Assembly: GCA_964354995.1 (NCBI GenBank)
Contig: CAYHBQ010000024.1
Span: 1 to 10,775, forward strand
DNA from: JBBSZK01 sp964354995
GTDB taxonomy: Archaea > Nanobdellota > Nanobdellia > Pacearchaeales > GW2011-AR1
DNA length: 10,775 bases
Direction: 5' to 3'
The position numbers and the translations under genes are program-made. This document shows, in pieces, positions 1 to 7,164 of this stretch. Below the pieces are notes generated by a model that worked only from the letters and a program-made list of their open reading frames with translations, searched no databases and had not been told where the DNA came from. The number at the start of each line of letters is the position of its first letter. The stretch's first letter is position 1.

Positions 1-3000
1 GCAGTTGCGGTTGTAGACTTGAACGGGCAGACGACTTCTATTCGTTTGCGAGCTATTGTTCCTCCTCACGATTCCTCGAGGGCCGATTTTAGTTGGAACG
101 GTCAACGATTTTCGGTCGCGCTTGAACGTAATTATACCTTTGCGGTTCAGAAGTCACTGGGCGTGCTCTCATTGGATAAGGACCGCGTACGTGTTGTTGC
201 CGATTGTGGTGGTACGACGAGTTCACGGGAGGAGCGTACACTTTCGCTCGTTTCTCGTGTTCAAGGGAGTAGCGAGGGGCGTACTGCCGAGTTGTGTGGG
301 GGTGTTTTACGTCTTGAAGCTATTTCGGTTGAGAACTATGCCCACCTACGGTTGGTGCCCGAAGCACGTGGTCATACGGTACAGACTAACTTTAGCGTGG
401 GCGTTGGTATTGAACAGCGTGCAATTAAACTCGCACCTGACAAGATGCAAGAACGCATTGATACCCTTAACAAGACTATCGCAAAATGGGAATCTATTTC
501 AGAAGGTCTTGGAAATGTCGTAAAAACTATGAAGGCCGCTTGTTTCGCAACTGCGGGTGTGCTCACCGTTAAGAATTTTGTTACGGGCTTGGACGGCACT
601 GCACTCGCGCGTCAGAAGGTCATGCGTGGGCCCGACGGGTGGACCGAATATTGTCGAGGTCGCGTGAATGCTCAGGATGGCGGACCTAGTTATAGTTCGC
701 TTGGAGAATGCTATAAAGATAATAGCGCACGTATTGATCAAGATGTTTCTACGATGTCTTCTCTTATACAGGCAGACAATACGTGTATTCGTGCCGCTGA
801 GAGCGGGGCGACTCAGTCTTCGGGTACGTTCGGCACCTATGTAAATGGCGAGAAAGCCAAAGAGGCATTTATCCAACGTTGCCTTAAGGGATACGAGGAT
901 GAACGTATTCGCTTAAGTGACGGCAGCGATGTGAGCGTTTCTGAGCTTACTAAAAATGTTTCTGGCAGTGGTACGGTTATGAGTTATCAAGAACTCAAGG
1001 ATCTTAAGCTTAATCTTGAATTACAAAAACGACGGGGCGATTCTCCGGTTGCGGGAAATCTTTCTCATGCACAACTGAGTCGTCTTGGTGACAGCGTTAA
1101 CGGCCGCATTGAATCTATTGAGAATCAAGCTTCGATTGCAGATCTTGCGGGTGGACAAGTAGAACAAATTCAAGGAGAGTTTTCGCGCACGTATAATTAT
1201 TATGGGCAGTCGGTTTCTAACGATGGTCAACGATATGGGCTGTCTTCGGATGTGCTTCCTACAGGCAGCGCGGTACAAGTGATTATGGTACCCGATCAGG
1301 GCGTTTCTAAACCCTATCTTGCGGTACTCGACCCTGCCAATCCGACTACAGGGTTACGATCTGTTAATCGTTATTATGCTTTGAAGGAACAGAGCGGCGC
1401 ATATGTTGTTGCAGATGCGGAACCTGATGTTATTTCTTCTGAGGCGGGCCGCACGATTGGTCAATTCCGTCAGGTGTCTCGCGCGTCATGTATCAATCGA
1501 TTTGATTTGAGTGATGAAGCACGCACGGCGCACTTTTATGAAACTGAACCCTATAAGGGCATGCCTGCCTTTGTTCCATTCGATTTTGAGCAAGGATGGT
1601 ATGTGGGCACGCGCCAGACCGTCGCCGCGTTTGGAGGTATTAAAGCGTTTCAATCTTCAGGGCGGCCGGTGAGTTTTTGGATTTGTAACGTAGGTAGCGA
1701 CAAGCGACCTGACTTTTTTGTGAACGGATTTGATGACGATATCTGTCAGCAGTTTAATCTTGAAACGGGAGCGCCTCTTACAAAGTTTTCGTGTTTGAGT
1801 GAGAGTGAAACTAAAGACCTTGTTGATCGAGCGGTACGCGCTCTCGAAGAGGCAGCCCATCAGTATTCACAGGGCGCAAAAGATCGTATTTCTGTTGAGG
1901 GTCAGTCGGTGAAGGTTGGGGCTCCGGCTACTAATGTGCCCGGCACACAATGTCAAGACTTCATGAGCCCTGACGATTGTCGACTCTTGTTTAATGTGTG
2001 CGATCCTGTAATTTGTCCGGCTTCTCGCTGCGACTTTGGAGGCAAGTACCCCGTAACCGACGTTATACAGAGTGGGATTGTAGGGAGCGCACTCTTATGT
2101 CTGCCTAACTGGAATGAAGGCGTGTACGTGCCGGTTTGTCTTTCAGGTATCAAGGCCGGCCTTGATAGTTATATCTCGGTTTTGAAATCGCATAAACAGT
2201 GTCTTCAAGAGAATTTGGAAAGCGGGAAGTACATTGGTATCTGTGACCAGATAAGTGCGATTTATATGTGCGAGTTCTTCTGGAGGCAGGCTGCTCCCGT
2301 TGCTAATATCCTCTTGCCGAAACTTGTTGAGTCTCTCTATGGTCAGGGCGGTGCGCGCGGTGGCGGTGAATATGCGACGGTGCAAGCCTCATGGGATAAC
2401 GCACAGCAGTCGGTAAATTACTTTACTCAAAGTTATGCAGCTAATTCGTTTAAAGCATTTAATGTGCGGTCAGTTGCGGATGCAGGTGGAGAGTTCTGTA
2501 AGGCATTCATATCCGCGAAGGCGCCGACACAATTTGAATCGCTTATTGAACCGGATAGCCCTCCTCAATTCCACGCATGGTTTAGTCAGATTCCTTATAG
2601 TGATGCGACGGTGCCTGCCACGGCGCAGTACAAGGTCTTTTATCATATTTTTGCAGGTGATGACCAAGGGGTTTCGTATCAAGTGTATTTGAAAGATCCG
2701 CCTCAGACATCCTATTATCAAAGCACGAGCACTATTTACGTCGACTCGGGGTATGTTTCAAGAGGCAGTTACAAAACCGAGACCAAGGACTTTACTGCTC
2801 CTTCTGGTTACCAACAATTGTGCGTGCGTGTAAACGATAAAGAAGAGTGCGGATTTAAGCAGGTGAGCACGAGCTTTGCTGTCAATGCGGTACGTGATGA
2901 ATTTGTACAGGGAGAACTTGAACAGACCGATGTTGCTACCGAGCGTGAATGTATCTCGGGACGTGTTAATCCGTCTGCACTATTGAACCCTAATCTTCAA

Positions 3001-4209
3001 GAAATGGGTCAAGAAGCCCTTGACCCTGCCATTTACAATCGTGGCGTAACTCGTATTTGTGCAACAGATAATCCTGGTAGAGCTACCGATCCGGCGCGAT
3101 TTGTTAAGGTTGGCGTCTGCGATGATGCGCGTGTCGGATGCTGGCTGGATACGCAAAGCGTTGATCGGGCAATTACTGTAAACAATAAAGGGGTACGTAA
3201 TGAAACTCTTGAAAAATTACAGACAATGGCCGAGCAGCAGTTGCGGGACGATACGCAATTTTTGTTTGGAGATGATGAATTACGTTTGATTGAATCTTTG
3301 GATGGGCGCGTTAAGAAGGATTCGCTGGGTGCGACTGAAGCCGATGGGATTATTCGCGAAGCAGATTCCCTTTTTGATAAAGTCATTGTAAATGCACAGA
3401 AAGCTGAACTCTTATTCATTAAAGGAAAAGCCTACGAAGCGGTAACGCGAGGATTATGGACTGAACTAAAAAAGAAGTCTCTGCCCAAGACTACGGCGCC
3501 CCAAGATACGCCCGCTACGAGCTCACAATCTAGCGGAAGTTCGGATACCTCTTCTCAAGTGGTTAGTGAAGAATCGCTTCGTATCGCCGCTCTTTATTCT
3601 CGACCCGCAGAAGGATGGGATATCGAATCGGCGCTTCGTGTTCTTGACTCGACCGATGCATCGATAGTTTATGCAGCCACGAGTGACGAAGGAAAGGCAT
3701 TTACTGCGTTTGTTGACCAGTTGGTTGCACAAAAAATTATTTCTTCCCAGGAGCTGAATGATATAAATGGAGGTTGGTTTGGTTTGGGTCGAGAGGATGC
3801 TGCTCACGTTAAAGATTTACTTCTGAAGAAACGCGCTCGCGAAGGGTATCACGTTGTGTTAACGACTGCATCAGCCAGCTCTCGCGTGTACCGCATCATG
3901 AACGGAAAGGAGTATACCGGGCTTTATATGACTACGTGGCCATCGGTCGATTTATTTACTTATTTTGTTGGTGATTCTGTGACAACTCCTCTTAAAGCAG
4001 ACGCGGCGAGGAAGGAACGAATACCCTTTGTTGATATCTTTGTTGATAGTTCGGCAGGTCGTGTTTCTGTGGGGAAAGTTAAGTCCACGGGAGAAATTAC
4101 GTTTATTGATCGAGATAAGGCGTCTATAGATGGCTCCATTGTTGACGATTTAACGGGGGCGGTATTTGATGGGTATCGCTTCGTTCCGAAGGGCGTTACG
4201 AGTGGCTAG
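1..4209 (+). CDS. Giant cysteine-rich, probably extracytoplasmic protein (5' partial)
   Basis: The reading frame is open from base 1, so this is the C-terminal part of a longer protein; the TTG at 19 is not a convincing start, and residues here are numbered from it. I do not recognise a characterised family; from memory it resembles large conserved hypothetical proteins of Woesearchaeota-like genomes (recollection, not a search). Residues about 141-172 look like a coiled coil, followed by a hydrophobic stretch (173-191). A Cys cluster, CDPVICPASRC, lies at 661-671. A hydrophobic, Cys-containing region at about 681-780 could be membrane-associated. I count 28 cysteines, all between 63 and 1041, and none in the last 355 residues. 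A Ser/Thr/Gln/Pro-rich linker (about 1158-1186) precedes a Cys-free C-terminal domain of about 210 residues. The many cysteines suggest disulfides and a location outside the cytoplasm. It ends in TAG, 17 bp before the converging lipoprotein gene. Function is unknown. Confidence 0.9.
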   Translation, partial: AVAVVDLNGQTTSIRLRAIVPPHDSSRADFSWNGQRFSVALERNYTFAVQKSLGVLSLDKDRVRVVADCGGTTSSREERTLSLVSRVQGSSEGRTAELCGGVLRLEAISVENYAHLRLVPEARGHTVQTNFSVGVGIEQRAIKLAPDKMQERIDTLNKTIAKWESISEGLGNVVKTMKAACFATAGVLTVKNFVTGLDGTALARQKVMRGPDGWTEYCRGRVNAQDGGPSYSSLGECYKDNSARIDQDVSTMSSLIQADNTCIRAAESGATQSSGTFGTYVNGEKAKEAFIQRCLKGYEDERIRLSDGSDVSVSELTKNVSGSGTVMSYQELKDLKLNLELQKRRGDSPVAGNLSHAQLSRLGDSVNGRIESIENQASIADLAGGQVEQIQGEFSRTYNYYGQSVSNDGQRYGLSSDVLPTGSAVQVIMVPDQGVSKPYLAVLDPANPTTGLRSVNRYYALKEQSGAYVVADAEPDVISSEAGRTIGQFRQVSRASCINRFDLSDEARTAHFYETEPYKGMPAFVPFDFEQGWYVGTRQTVAAFGGIKAFQSSGRPVSFWICNVGSDKRPDFFVNGFDDDICQQFNLETGAPLTKFSCLSESETKDLVDRAVRALEEAAHQYSQGAKDRISVEGQSVKVGAPATNVPGTQCQDFMSPDDCRLLFNVCDPVICPASRCDFGGKYPVTDVIQSGIVGSALLCLPNWNEGVYVPVCLSGIKAGLDSYISVLKSHKQCLQENLESGKYIGICDQISAIYMCEFFWRQAAPVANILLPKLVESLYGQGGARGGGEYATVQASWDNAQQSVNYFTQSYAANSFKAFNVRSVADAGGEFCKAFISAKAPTQFESLIEPDSPPQFHAWFSQIPYSDATVPATAQYKVFYHIFAGDDQGVSYQVYLKDPPQTSYYQSTSTIYVDSGYVSRGSYKTETKDFTAPSGYQQLCVRVNDKEECGFKQVSTSFAVNAVRDEFVQGELEQTDVATERECISGRVNPSALLNPNLQEMGQEALDPAIYNRGVTRICATDNPGRATDPARFVKVGVCDDARVGCWLDTQSVDRAITVNNKGVRNETLEKLQTMAEQQLRDDTQFLFGDDELRLIESLDGRVKKDSLGATEADGIIREADSLFDKVIVNAQKAELLFIKGKAYEAVTRGLWTELKKKSLPKTTAPQDTPATSSQSSGSSDTSSQVVSEESLRIAALYSRPAEGWDIESALRVLDSTDASIVYAATSDEGKAFTAFVDQLVAQKIISSQELNDINGGWFGLGREDAAHVKDLLLKKRAREGYHVVLTTASASSRVYRIMNGKEYTGLYMTTWPSVDLFTYFVGDSVTTPLKADAARKERIPFVDIFVDSSAGRVSVGKVKSTGEITFIDRDKASIDGSIVDDLTGAVFDGYRFVPKGVTSG

Positions 4210-4226
4210 ACGGTAGAAACTTAATT

Positions 4227-5105
4227 TTACTTAACTAAGTCGATTATTCCTGAGTCGGGCGATTGTGCTTGCTCTGCTTTTTTTGCCTCTTCTTCGAGTC
4301 GTTTTTTATACGCTTCTTCGCGTCTTCCGTATTCTTCAGAGGTCATTCGTATTCCGCGATAGATTCCTTTAGCGGTACGGACGAATACTTTTCCTGTTTC
4401 GCTAGTTCCTTCTCGCTGTGCACCTGTTTCAAGCCCTTCCGTTGGAACAAGGTAATAGGGTGATCTTGTCTTATCGTTATCTCCTGCGCGAGGAGCAAGG
4501 AACCATCTTTCATTTATTTGTATCGCTTCGAAATCAGGCATGATGATGTTCGTGTTGTTTTCGTACAGGATGTCGAGCTCTCTTTGGGTAAGGTTTGGAC
4601 GTTTAAATATTGCCTTTATGGGATGTTCGGGGTCGGCATCTGAATACCATAACTCTCGAGCGGGTTTGCCGTCTGCGTTCATCACGCGCGTGAACACGTA
4701 TACTTCTCCTATTTCAGATCGTGCAGTGCGGGGATCTCCTTCAATGAACACTATTTTTTCTCTACTATCTGGTTTGAGAACGAATCCTAATTCGTCATTC
4801 TCAGGGAATTGATTTTTTCCATAGTCATGCACTTCTCCGTTAATTACAATTCCTCTAAACTCAAACTGTCTGTTTTCGCCTTTGTCTTTACCTAGTGCTA
4901 TTTCTATTCCTGAATGCGGAGTACTGTACTCTCGAGCAGGTGCATATACATCTGGTTTGTTTTGCAGACCACTTCGATATGCCTTTACGGTAGGTGCAGG
5001 AATACTTGGGTCTCTTGAGTCTATTTGGTGGTTATTTGACGGAGTGTTACACCCGGCTAAAGCGGCTGTACTCGCGACCAATGCGCACAATGTTCCTTTA
5101 CTCAT
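4227..5105 (-). CDS. Predicted lipoprotein of unknown function
   Basis: This 292-residue protein starts with a short hydrophobic signal ending in a lipobox, L16-A-G-C19, so the mature protein is expected to be lipid-anchored at Cys19 on the outer face of the membrane. The mature part is polar. It has a Pro/Asp-rich stretch after the anchor and a mixed alpha/beta-looking body (about 75-240) that I cannot assign. A highly charged Glu/Lys/Arg helix follows at about 252-278, probably a short coiled coil. It contains two possible N-glycosylation sites (NLT, NNT). The ATG at 5105 is supported by an ATTAAAA box centred 26 bp upstream, matching the leaderless spacing of its neighbours. It converges on the giant secreted protein with a 17-bp gap. 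It could be a surface or envelope component, but nothing in the sequence shows a reaction or partner. Confidence 0.85.
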   Translation of the reverse strand: MSKGTLCALVASTAALAGCNTPSNNHQIDSRDPSIPAPTVKAYRSGLQNKPDVYAPAREYSTPHSGIEIALGKDKGENRQFEFRGIVINGEVHDYGKNQFPENDELGFVLKPDSREKIVFIEGDPRTARSEIGEVYVFTRVMNADGKPARELWYSDADPEHPIKAIFKRPNLTQRELDILYENNTNIIMPDFEAIQINERWFLAPRAGDNDKTRSPYYLVPTEGLETGAQREGTSETGKVFVRTAKGIYRGIRMTSEEYGRREEAYKKRLEEEAKKAEQAQSPDSGIIDLVK

Positions 5106-5127
5106 AAAATTTGATTCACTTGGCGCC

Positions 5128-5134
5128 TTTTAAT
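5128..5134 (-). promoter_or_regulatory. TATA box of the lipoprotein gene
   Basis: On the minus strand this reads ATTAAAA, preceded by a purine-rich GAAAGC that fits a BRE (TFB recognition element). Its centre is 26 bp from the ATG at 5105, so transcription is expected to start at or next to the start codon. Confidence 0.6.
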
Positions 5135-5200
5135 GCTTTCGCTGATTTTTTATCACTGGCATGGACTAAAATAAGATGACCTTCCGTTACGAGTTGTCGT

Positions 5201-5217
5201 ATTCGAACCGTTCGAAT
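5201..5217. repeat. Hyphenated palindrome with TTCGAA arms beside tRNA-Leu
   Basis: ATTCGAAC and GTTCGAAT are perfect 8-bp inverted arms around a single C. The element lies 8 bp beyond the 3' end of the tRNA gene. The 9-mer ATTCGAACC at 5201-5209 recurs in the same orientation inside the T arm of the tRNA (5239-5247). It could be a protein-binding site, a hairpin in the tRNA trailer, or a leftover of tRNA sequence. Confidence 0.5.
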
Positions 5218-5225
5218 CTAGTATA

Positions 5226-5309
5226 TGCGGGGACTAGGATTCGAACCTAGGAAAGCACTAAGCTACGTGGTCCTAAGCCACGCCCGTTTGACCGCTCCGG
5301 CATCCCCGC
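5226..5309 (-). tRNA. tRNA-Leu (anticodon UAG)
   Basis: The sequence folds by eye into a class II cloverleaf. The 7-bp acceptor stem is GCGGGGA/TCCCCGC. The D stem is CCG/CGG, with GG in the D loop. The anticodon stem CGTGG/CCACG encloses the loop CTTAGGA, giving anticodon UAG. A long variable arm pairs AGC with GCT. The T stem CTAGG/CCTAG carries the loop TTCGAAT. The long variable arm, the UAG anticodon and discriminator A73 (position 5226) all fit leucine. The UAG anticodon reads CUA and probably other CUN codons. CCA is not encoded and must be added after transcription. No intron interrupts the anticodon loop. RNase Z, encoded in this same window, would make the 3' end. Confidence 0.97.
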
Positions 5310-5335
5310 GTGCATATCTGAGGAGAATGATGTTT

Positions 5336-5341
5336 TTTAAA
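5336..5341 (-). promoter_or_regulatory. TATA box of tRNA-Leu
   Basis: TTTAAA, in the longer minus-strand context ATTTAAAAAAC, is centred about 29 bp before the mature 5' end of the tRNA. Transcription would start a few bases upstream of the tRNA, leaving a very short leader. The box sits in the narrow gap after the TFB stop codon, so the tRNA has its own promoter. Confidence 0.65.
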
Positions 5342-5355
5342 TGTGCGCTTCAAAA

Positions 5356-6294
5356 CTACTTTTTGACTTCTACAGGTACGGCTTTCTTCTGTTCGAATTC
5401 TTTCAACTTGTCTTCGATACCGAGACGCTCAATGAGCTCTTTGTATCGGTTTCTAATTGTAACTTCCGTGATACCGGCGACATCGGCAACTTCTCGTTGC
5501 GTGCGTTTTTCGCTGTTTACTAATGCGGCAACATAGAGTGCTGCAGCCGCAATACCCGCCGGACCTCTTCCCGAGGTGAGTTCAGAGATGTCTGCCTTTG
5601 CAAGGATTTTTAGGGCTTCATTTTGCGTCTTTGGCGAAAGGTGTAGGATTGAAGAAAATCGAGAAATATAGTCTTTAGGAGAACTCGGCCTTACCTTTAT
5701 TCCGAGTTTTCTAATCATGAATCTGTACGTACGTCCGATTTCTTTTCTTGGGACATCTGAAGTGGCTGCGATTTCATCAAGCGTTCTTGGGATGTTATAC
5801 GAACGACAGGCTGCGTATATGCATGCAGCTATAACTGATTCCATACTTCTGCCCCGCACAAGTCCACGCTGGAGTACGAAGTTGTATACCCGTGCTGCTT
5901 CATCTTTCACGACGTTTGGTAGATTAAGGAAACTTGTTTCTCTACGGAGCTCGGCCATTGCGAGCCTGAGGTTTCTTTCTATGGATGTGGAAACACGTTC
6001 CTGCCATTTTTTCAAACGAAGGAATTTACGTGTTTGTCCGTGATCGAGGCGATAAATGTCTGAAATCTCTCCGACATTGGTTGTAAGTCCTTTGTCGAAT
6101 TTCTGAATTGAAAGCGGAGCGCCGCCTCGACCCTTTTTTTCGCTTTTATCGAATTGACCTCCGGTGTCTTGTCCGGTGTCGACCATTTTTTCTTCAATGA
6201 GAAGTCCGCAGTCGTTACACACAATCTCGCCGCGCTGATCATCATGGGTAAGGCTGATGCTCCCACATTCAGGGCAACGTTTGATATAACTCAT
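5356..6294 (-). CDS. tfb: Transcription initiation factor B (TFB, archaeal TFIIB)
   Basis: TFB binds the TBP-TATA complex and BRE, recruits RNA polymerase and helps choose the start site. The 312-residue length is normal for the family. The N-terminal zinc ribbon has Cys7, Cys10, Cys26 and Cys29. A linker ends in the family-typical RGGAP (57-60) and KGLTT (68-72). Two cyclin-like repeats follow, at about 105-200 and 204-297; the second contains the DNA-binding helix region REVADVAGITEVTIRNRY. The segment between zinc ribbon and GAP (about 38-56) lacks the Glu-Trp-Arg-x-Phe usually seen in the B-reader: it reads VDTGQDTGGQF. The ATG at 6294 is supported by a TATA box about 23 bp upstream. The gene lies downstream of S8e on the same strand, separated by 120 bp and with its own promoter. 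Assignment is secure; whether the altered reader segment changes activity is unknown. Confidence 0.97.
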   Translation of the reverse strand: MSYIKRCPECGSISLTHDDQRGEIVCNDCGLLIEEKMVDTGQDTGGQFDKSEKKGRGGAPLSIQKFDKGLTTNVGEISDIYRLDHGQTRKFLRLKKWQERVSTSIERNLRLAMAELRRETSFLNLPNVVKDEAARVYNFVLQRGLVRGRSMESVIAACIYAACRSYNIPRTLDEIAATSDVPRKEIGRTYRFMIRKLGIKVRPSSPKDYISRFSSILHLSPKTQNEALKILAKADISELTSGRGPAGIAAAALYVAALVNSEKRTQREVADVAGITEVTIRNRYKELIERLGIEDKLKEFEQKKAVPVEVKK

Positions 6295-6314
6295 CGACGG
6301 AAGGTATGAAAAGA

Positions 6315-6320
6315 TTTAAA
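6315..6320 (-). promoter_or_regulatory. TATA box of tfb, with a possible second box upstream
   Basis: TTTAAA is centred about 23 bp before the tfb ATG, fitting a leaderless mRNA. A second box, TATTTAAA on the plus strand with TTTAAA at 6340-6345, lies 25 bp further upstream. It would give a roughly 20-nt leader if used for tfb, and being nearly symmetric it could also point the other way. Confidence 0.6.
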
Positions 6321-6414
6321 AAGTCTGTCTTCGGAACTATTTAAATGTTTCTCTTTTTTGACTATTTAATCGACGATAACGTTTCAGCCTTCTTTTAGAC
6401 ATCTACTTCTTACG

Positions 6415-6774
6415 TTATTTCACAAGAACTGCGTTTATCATGCCTTCACGTGTTGGGCGGTTAGTTATTCTTGCCTTACCTAGAGAAGTTTCAATTAGCG
6501 CGCCCTTCATTAAACGGTTTTGACGTGCAAGGAACTTGTTTTGCGGGGTTTCTGCAACGTTTTTTATTTCCGCTTGCTGCATTTTCTTTCCGTCCGATAC
6601 GTTTGCAAGGTTTGTTCTTAACAGCGTACTTCGGTATACCCCTCCTCTCGCACGCACGGCTTTCTTTTTGGTTTCGCCTAAGACCACATGACGCTCCTGC
6701 GTTTTTCTTTCATAAAGACGGGACTTTCTATTTGCGTGATACTTTCCGCCACTGACTTTTCTTCCTGCATTCAT
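6415..6774 (-). CDS. rps8e: Small ribosomal subunit protein S8e
   Basis: S8e is a component of the archaeal and eukaryotic small ribosomal subunit. The 119-residue product is close to the archaeal family length. It shows the expected order: a basic N terminus, NAGRKVSGGKYHANRK; the KAVRARGG motif near 38-45; the LANVSD segment; and the C-terminal block KGALIETSLGKARITNRP, ending in VLVK. The open frame extends 19 codons further, to an ATG at 6831. I prefer the ATG at 6774 because family members begin directly at the GRKxxGG segment. In addition, a TATTTAAA box is centred 25 bp before this ATG and would lie inside the longer version. The gene diverges from LSm across 144 bp and is followed by tfb on the same strand. 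Confidence 0.95.
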   Translation of the reverse strand: MNAGRKVSGGKYHANRKSRLYERKTQERHVVLGETKKKAVRARGGVYRSTLLRTNLANVSDGKKMQQAEIKNVAETPQNKFLARQNRLMKGALIETSLGKARITNRPTREGMINAVLVK

Positions 6775-6795
6775 CAAATCGTTTGCGAAGTATGG

Positions 6796-6803
6796 TTTAA
6801 ATA
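6796..6803 (-). promoter_or_regulatory. TATA box of rps8e
   Basis: The minus strand reads TATTTAAA, preceded by purine-rich AAAAGC (BRE-like). The centre is 25 bp from the ATG at 6774, which decides that start. On the plus strand the same site reads GTTTAAATAG, a 10-mer also present in the LSm promoter, so bidirectional use is possible. Confidence 0.7.
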
Positions 6804-6831
6804 GCTTTTGGAAGTGTAGGCTTTGCACCAT

Positions 6832-6859
6832 AGTTTTTTCAGTAAAAACTTCGGTTTTT
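6832..6859. repeat. Overlapping A/T-rich inverted repeats in the S8e-LSm divergent promoter region
   Basis: Three arms compete. AGTTTTT (6832-6838) can pair with AAAAACT (6844-6850). AAAAAC (6844-6849) can instead pair with GTTTTT (6854-6859) across a UUCG tetraloop closed by C-G. On the plus strand the second hairpin ends in a T run, like a terminator. Neither predicted leaderless transcript would cover it, so this may simply be A/T-rich promoter DNA. Confidence 0.35.
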
Positions 6860-6889
6860 GATTGATCGTTATTTGCGGTGACAATAATG

Positions 6890-6897
6890 TTTAAATA
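6890..6897 (+). promoter_or_regulatory. TATA box of lsm
   Basis: TTTAAATA, with the TTTAAA core centred 26-27 bp before the ATG at 6919, predicts a leaderless mRNA and argues against the in-frame GTG at 6898, which touches the box. The 14-mer TAATGTTTAAATAG (6885-6898) occurs again at 8115-8128 before the secreted amidotransferase-like gene. Confidence 0.7.
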
Positions 6898-6918
6898 GTG
6901 TCTTTGGAAAAGGTTGTC

Positions 6919-7164
6919 ATGGCAAACTCAATTGAACGACCGTTAGATTTACTCAATGCGTCGCGCGGAAAAGAAGTGATTGTACATCTTAAGGGGGATA
7001 AGCAGTTCGTCGGTACGCTGCGTGCGTTCGATATTCATATTAATGTTGTTCTTGATAATACTAAAGAGATGCATGAAGGACAGATGGCTCGAAATTTGGG
7101 GCTTGTTTTCTTGCGAGGGGATACTATAATCTATATTTCTCCTTCTGGCGCTTCTAATCATTAA
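6919..7164 (+). CDS. lsm: Archaeal LSm (Sm-like) RNA-binding protein
   Basis: Archaeal Sm-like proteins form doughnut-shaped rings, usually heptamers, that bind U-rich RNA and act in RNA metabolism. The 81-residue product is one Sm fold. Sm1 spans about 17-47 and contains the RNA-contact residues Asp38, His40 and Asn42 (D-x-H-x-N). Sm2 contains Arg66-Gly-Asp68 followed by a hydrophobic strand and ISP. The ATG at 6919 is chosen over the GTG at 6898 because of the TATA spacing and because archaeal LSm proteins begin close to the RPLDLL segment. It diverges from S8e, and its last 11 bp overlap the 3' end of the RNase Z gene on the other strand. The DNA just downstream is pyrimidine-rich (about 7166-7184) and could serve as an archaeal T-rich terminator inside the rnz coding sequence. 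Confidence 0.95.
   Translation: MANSIERPLDLLNASRGKEVIVHLKGDKQFVGTLRAFDIHINVVLDNTKEMHEGQMARNLGLVFLRGDTIIYISPSGASNH

Noticed and set aside
19..21. TTG at 19 as the true start of the giant protein
   Set aside because: The frame is open back to base 1 (AVAVVD before it) and the N terminus there shows no signal peptide or promoter, so the gene more likely begins before the window.
56..523. 155-codon plus-strand frame inside the start of the giant gene
   Set aside because: It lies in another frame of a long continuous coding sequence and has no family features.
3033..3419. 128-codon open frame antisense to the giant protein
   Set aside because: Ser/Arg/Thr-rich shadow of the coding strand with no promoter or ribosome binding site that I can see.
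5226..5309. tRNA-Leu as a proven integration site
   Set aside because: Only a 9-bp direct repeat and a small palindrome were seen nearby, and no integrase or foreign gene block lies in the window.
6775..6831. N-terminal extension of S8e (19 codons from an ATG at 6831)
   Set aside because: The TATA box of the gene lies inside it, and S8e proteins begin at the GRKxxGG segment, so it is upstream DNA that happens to be open.
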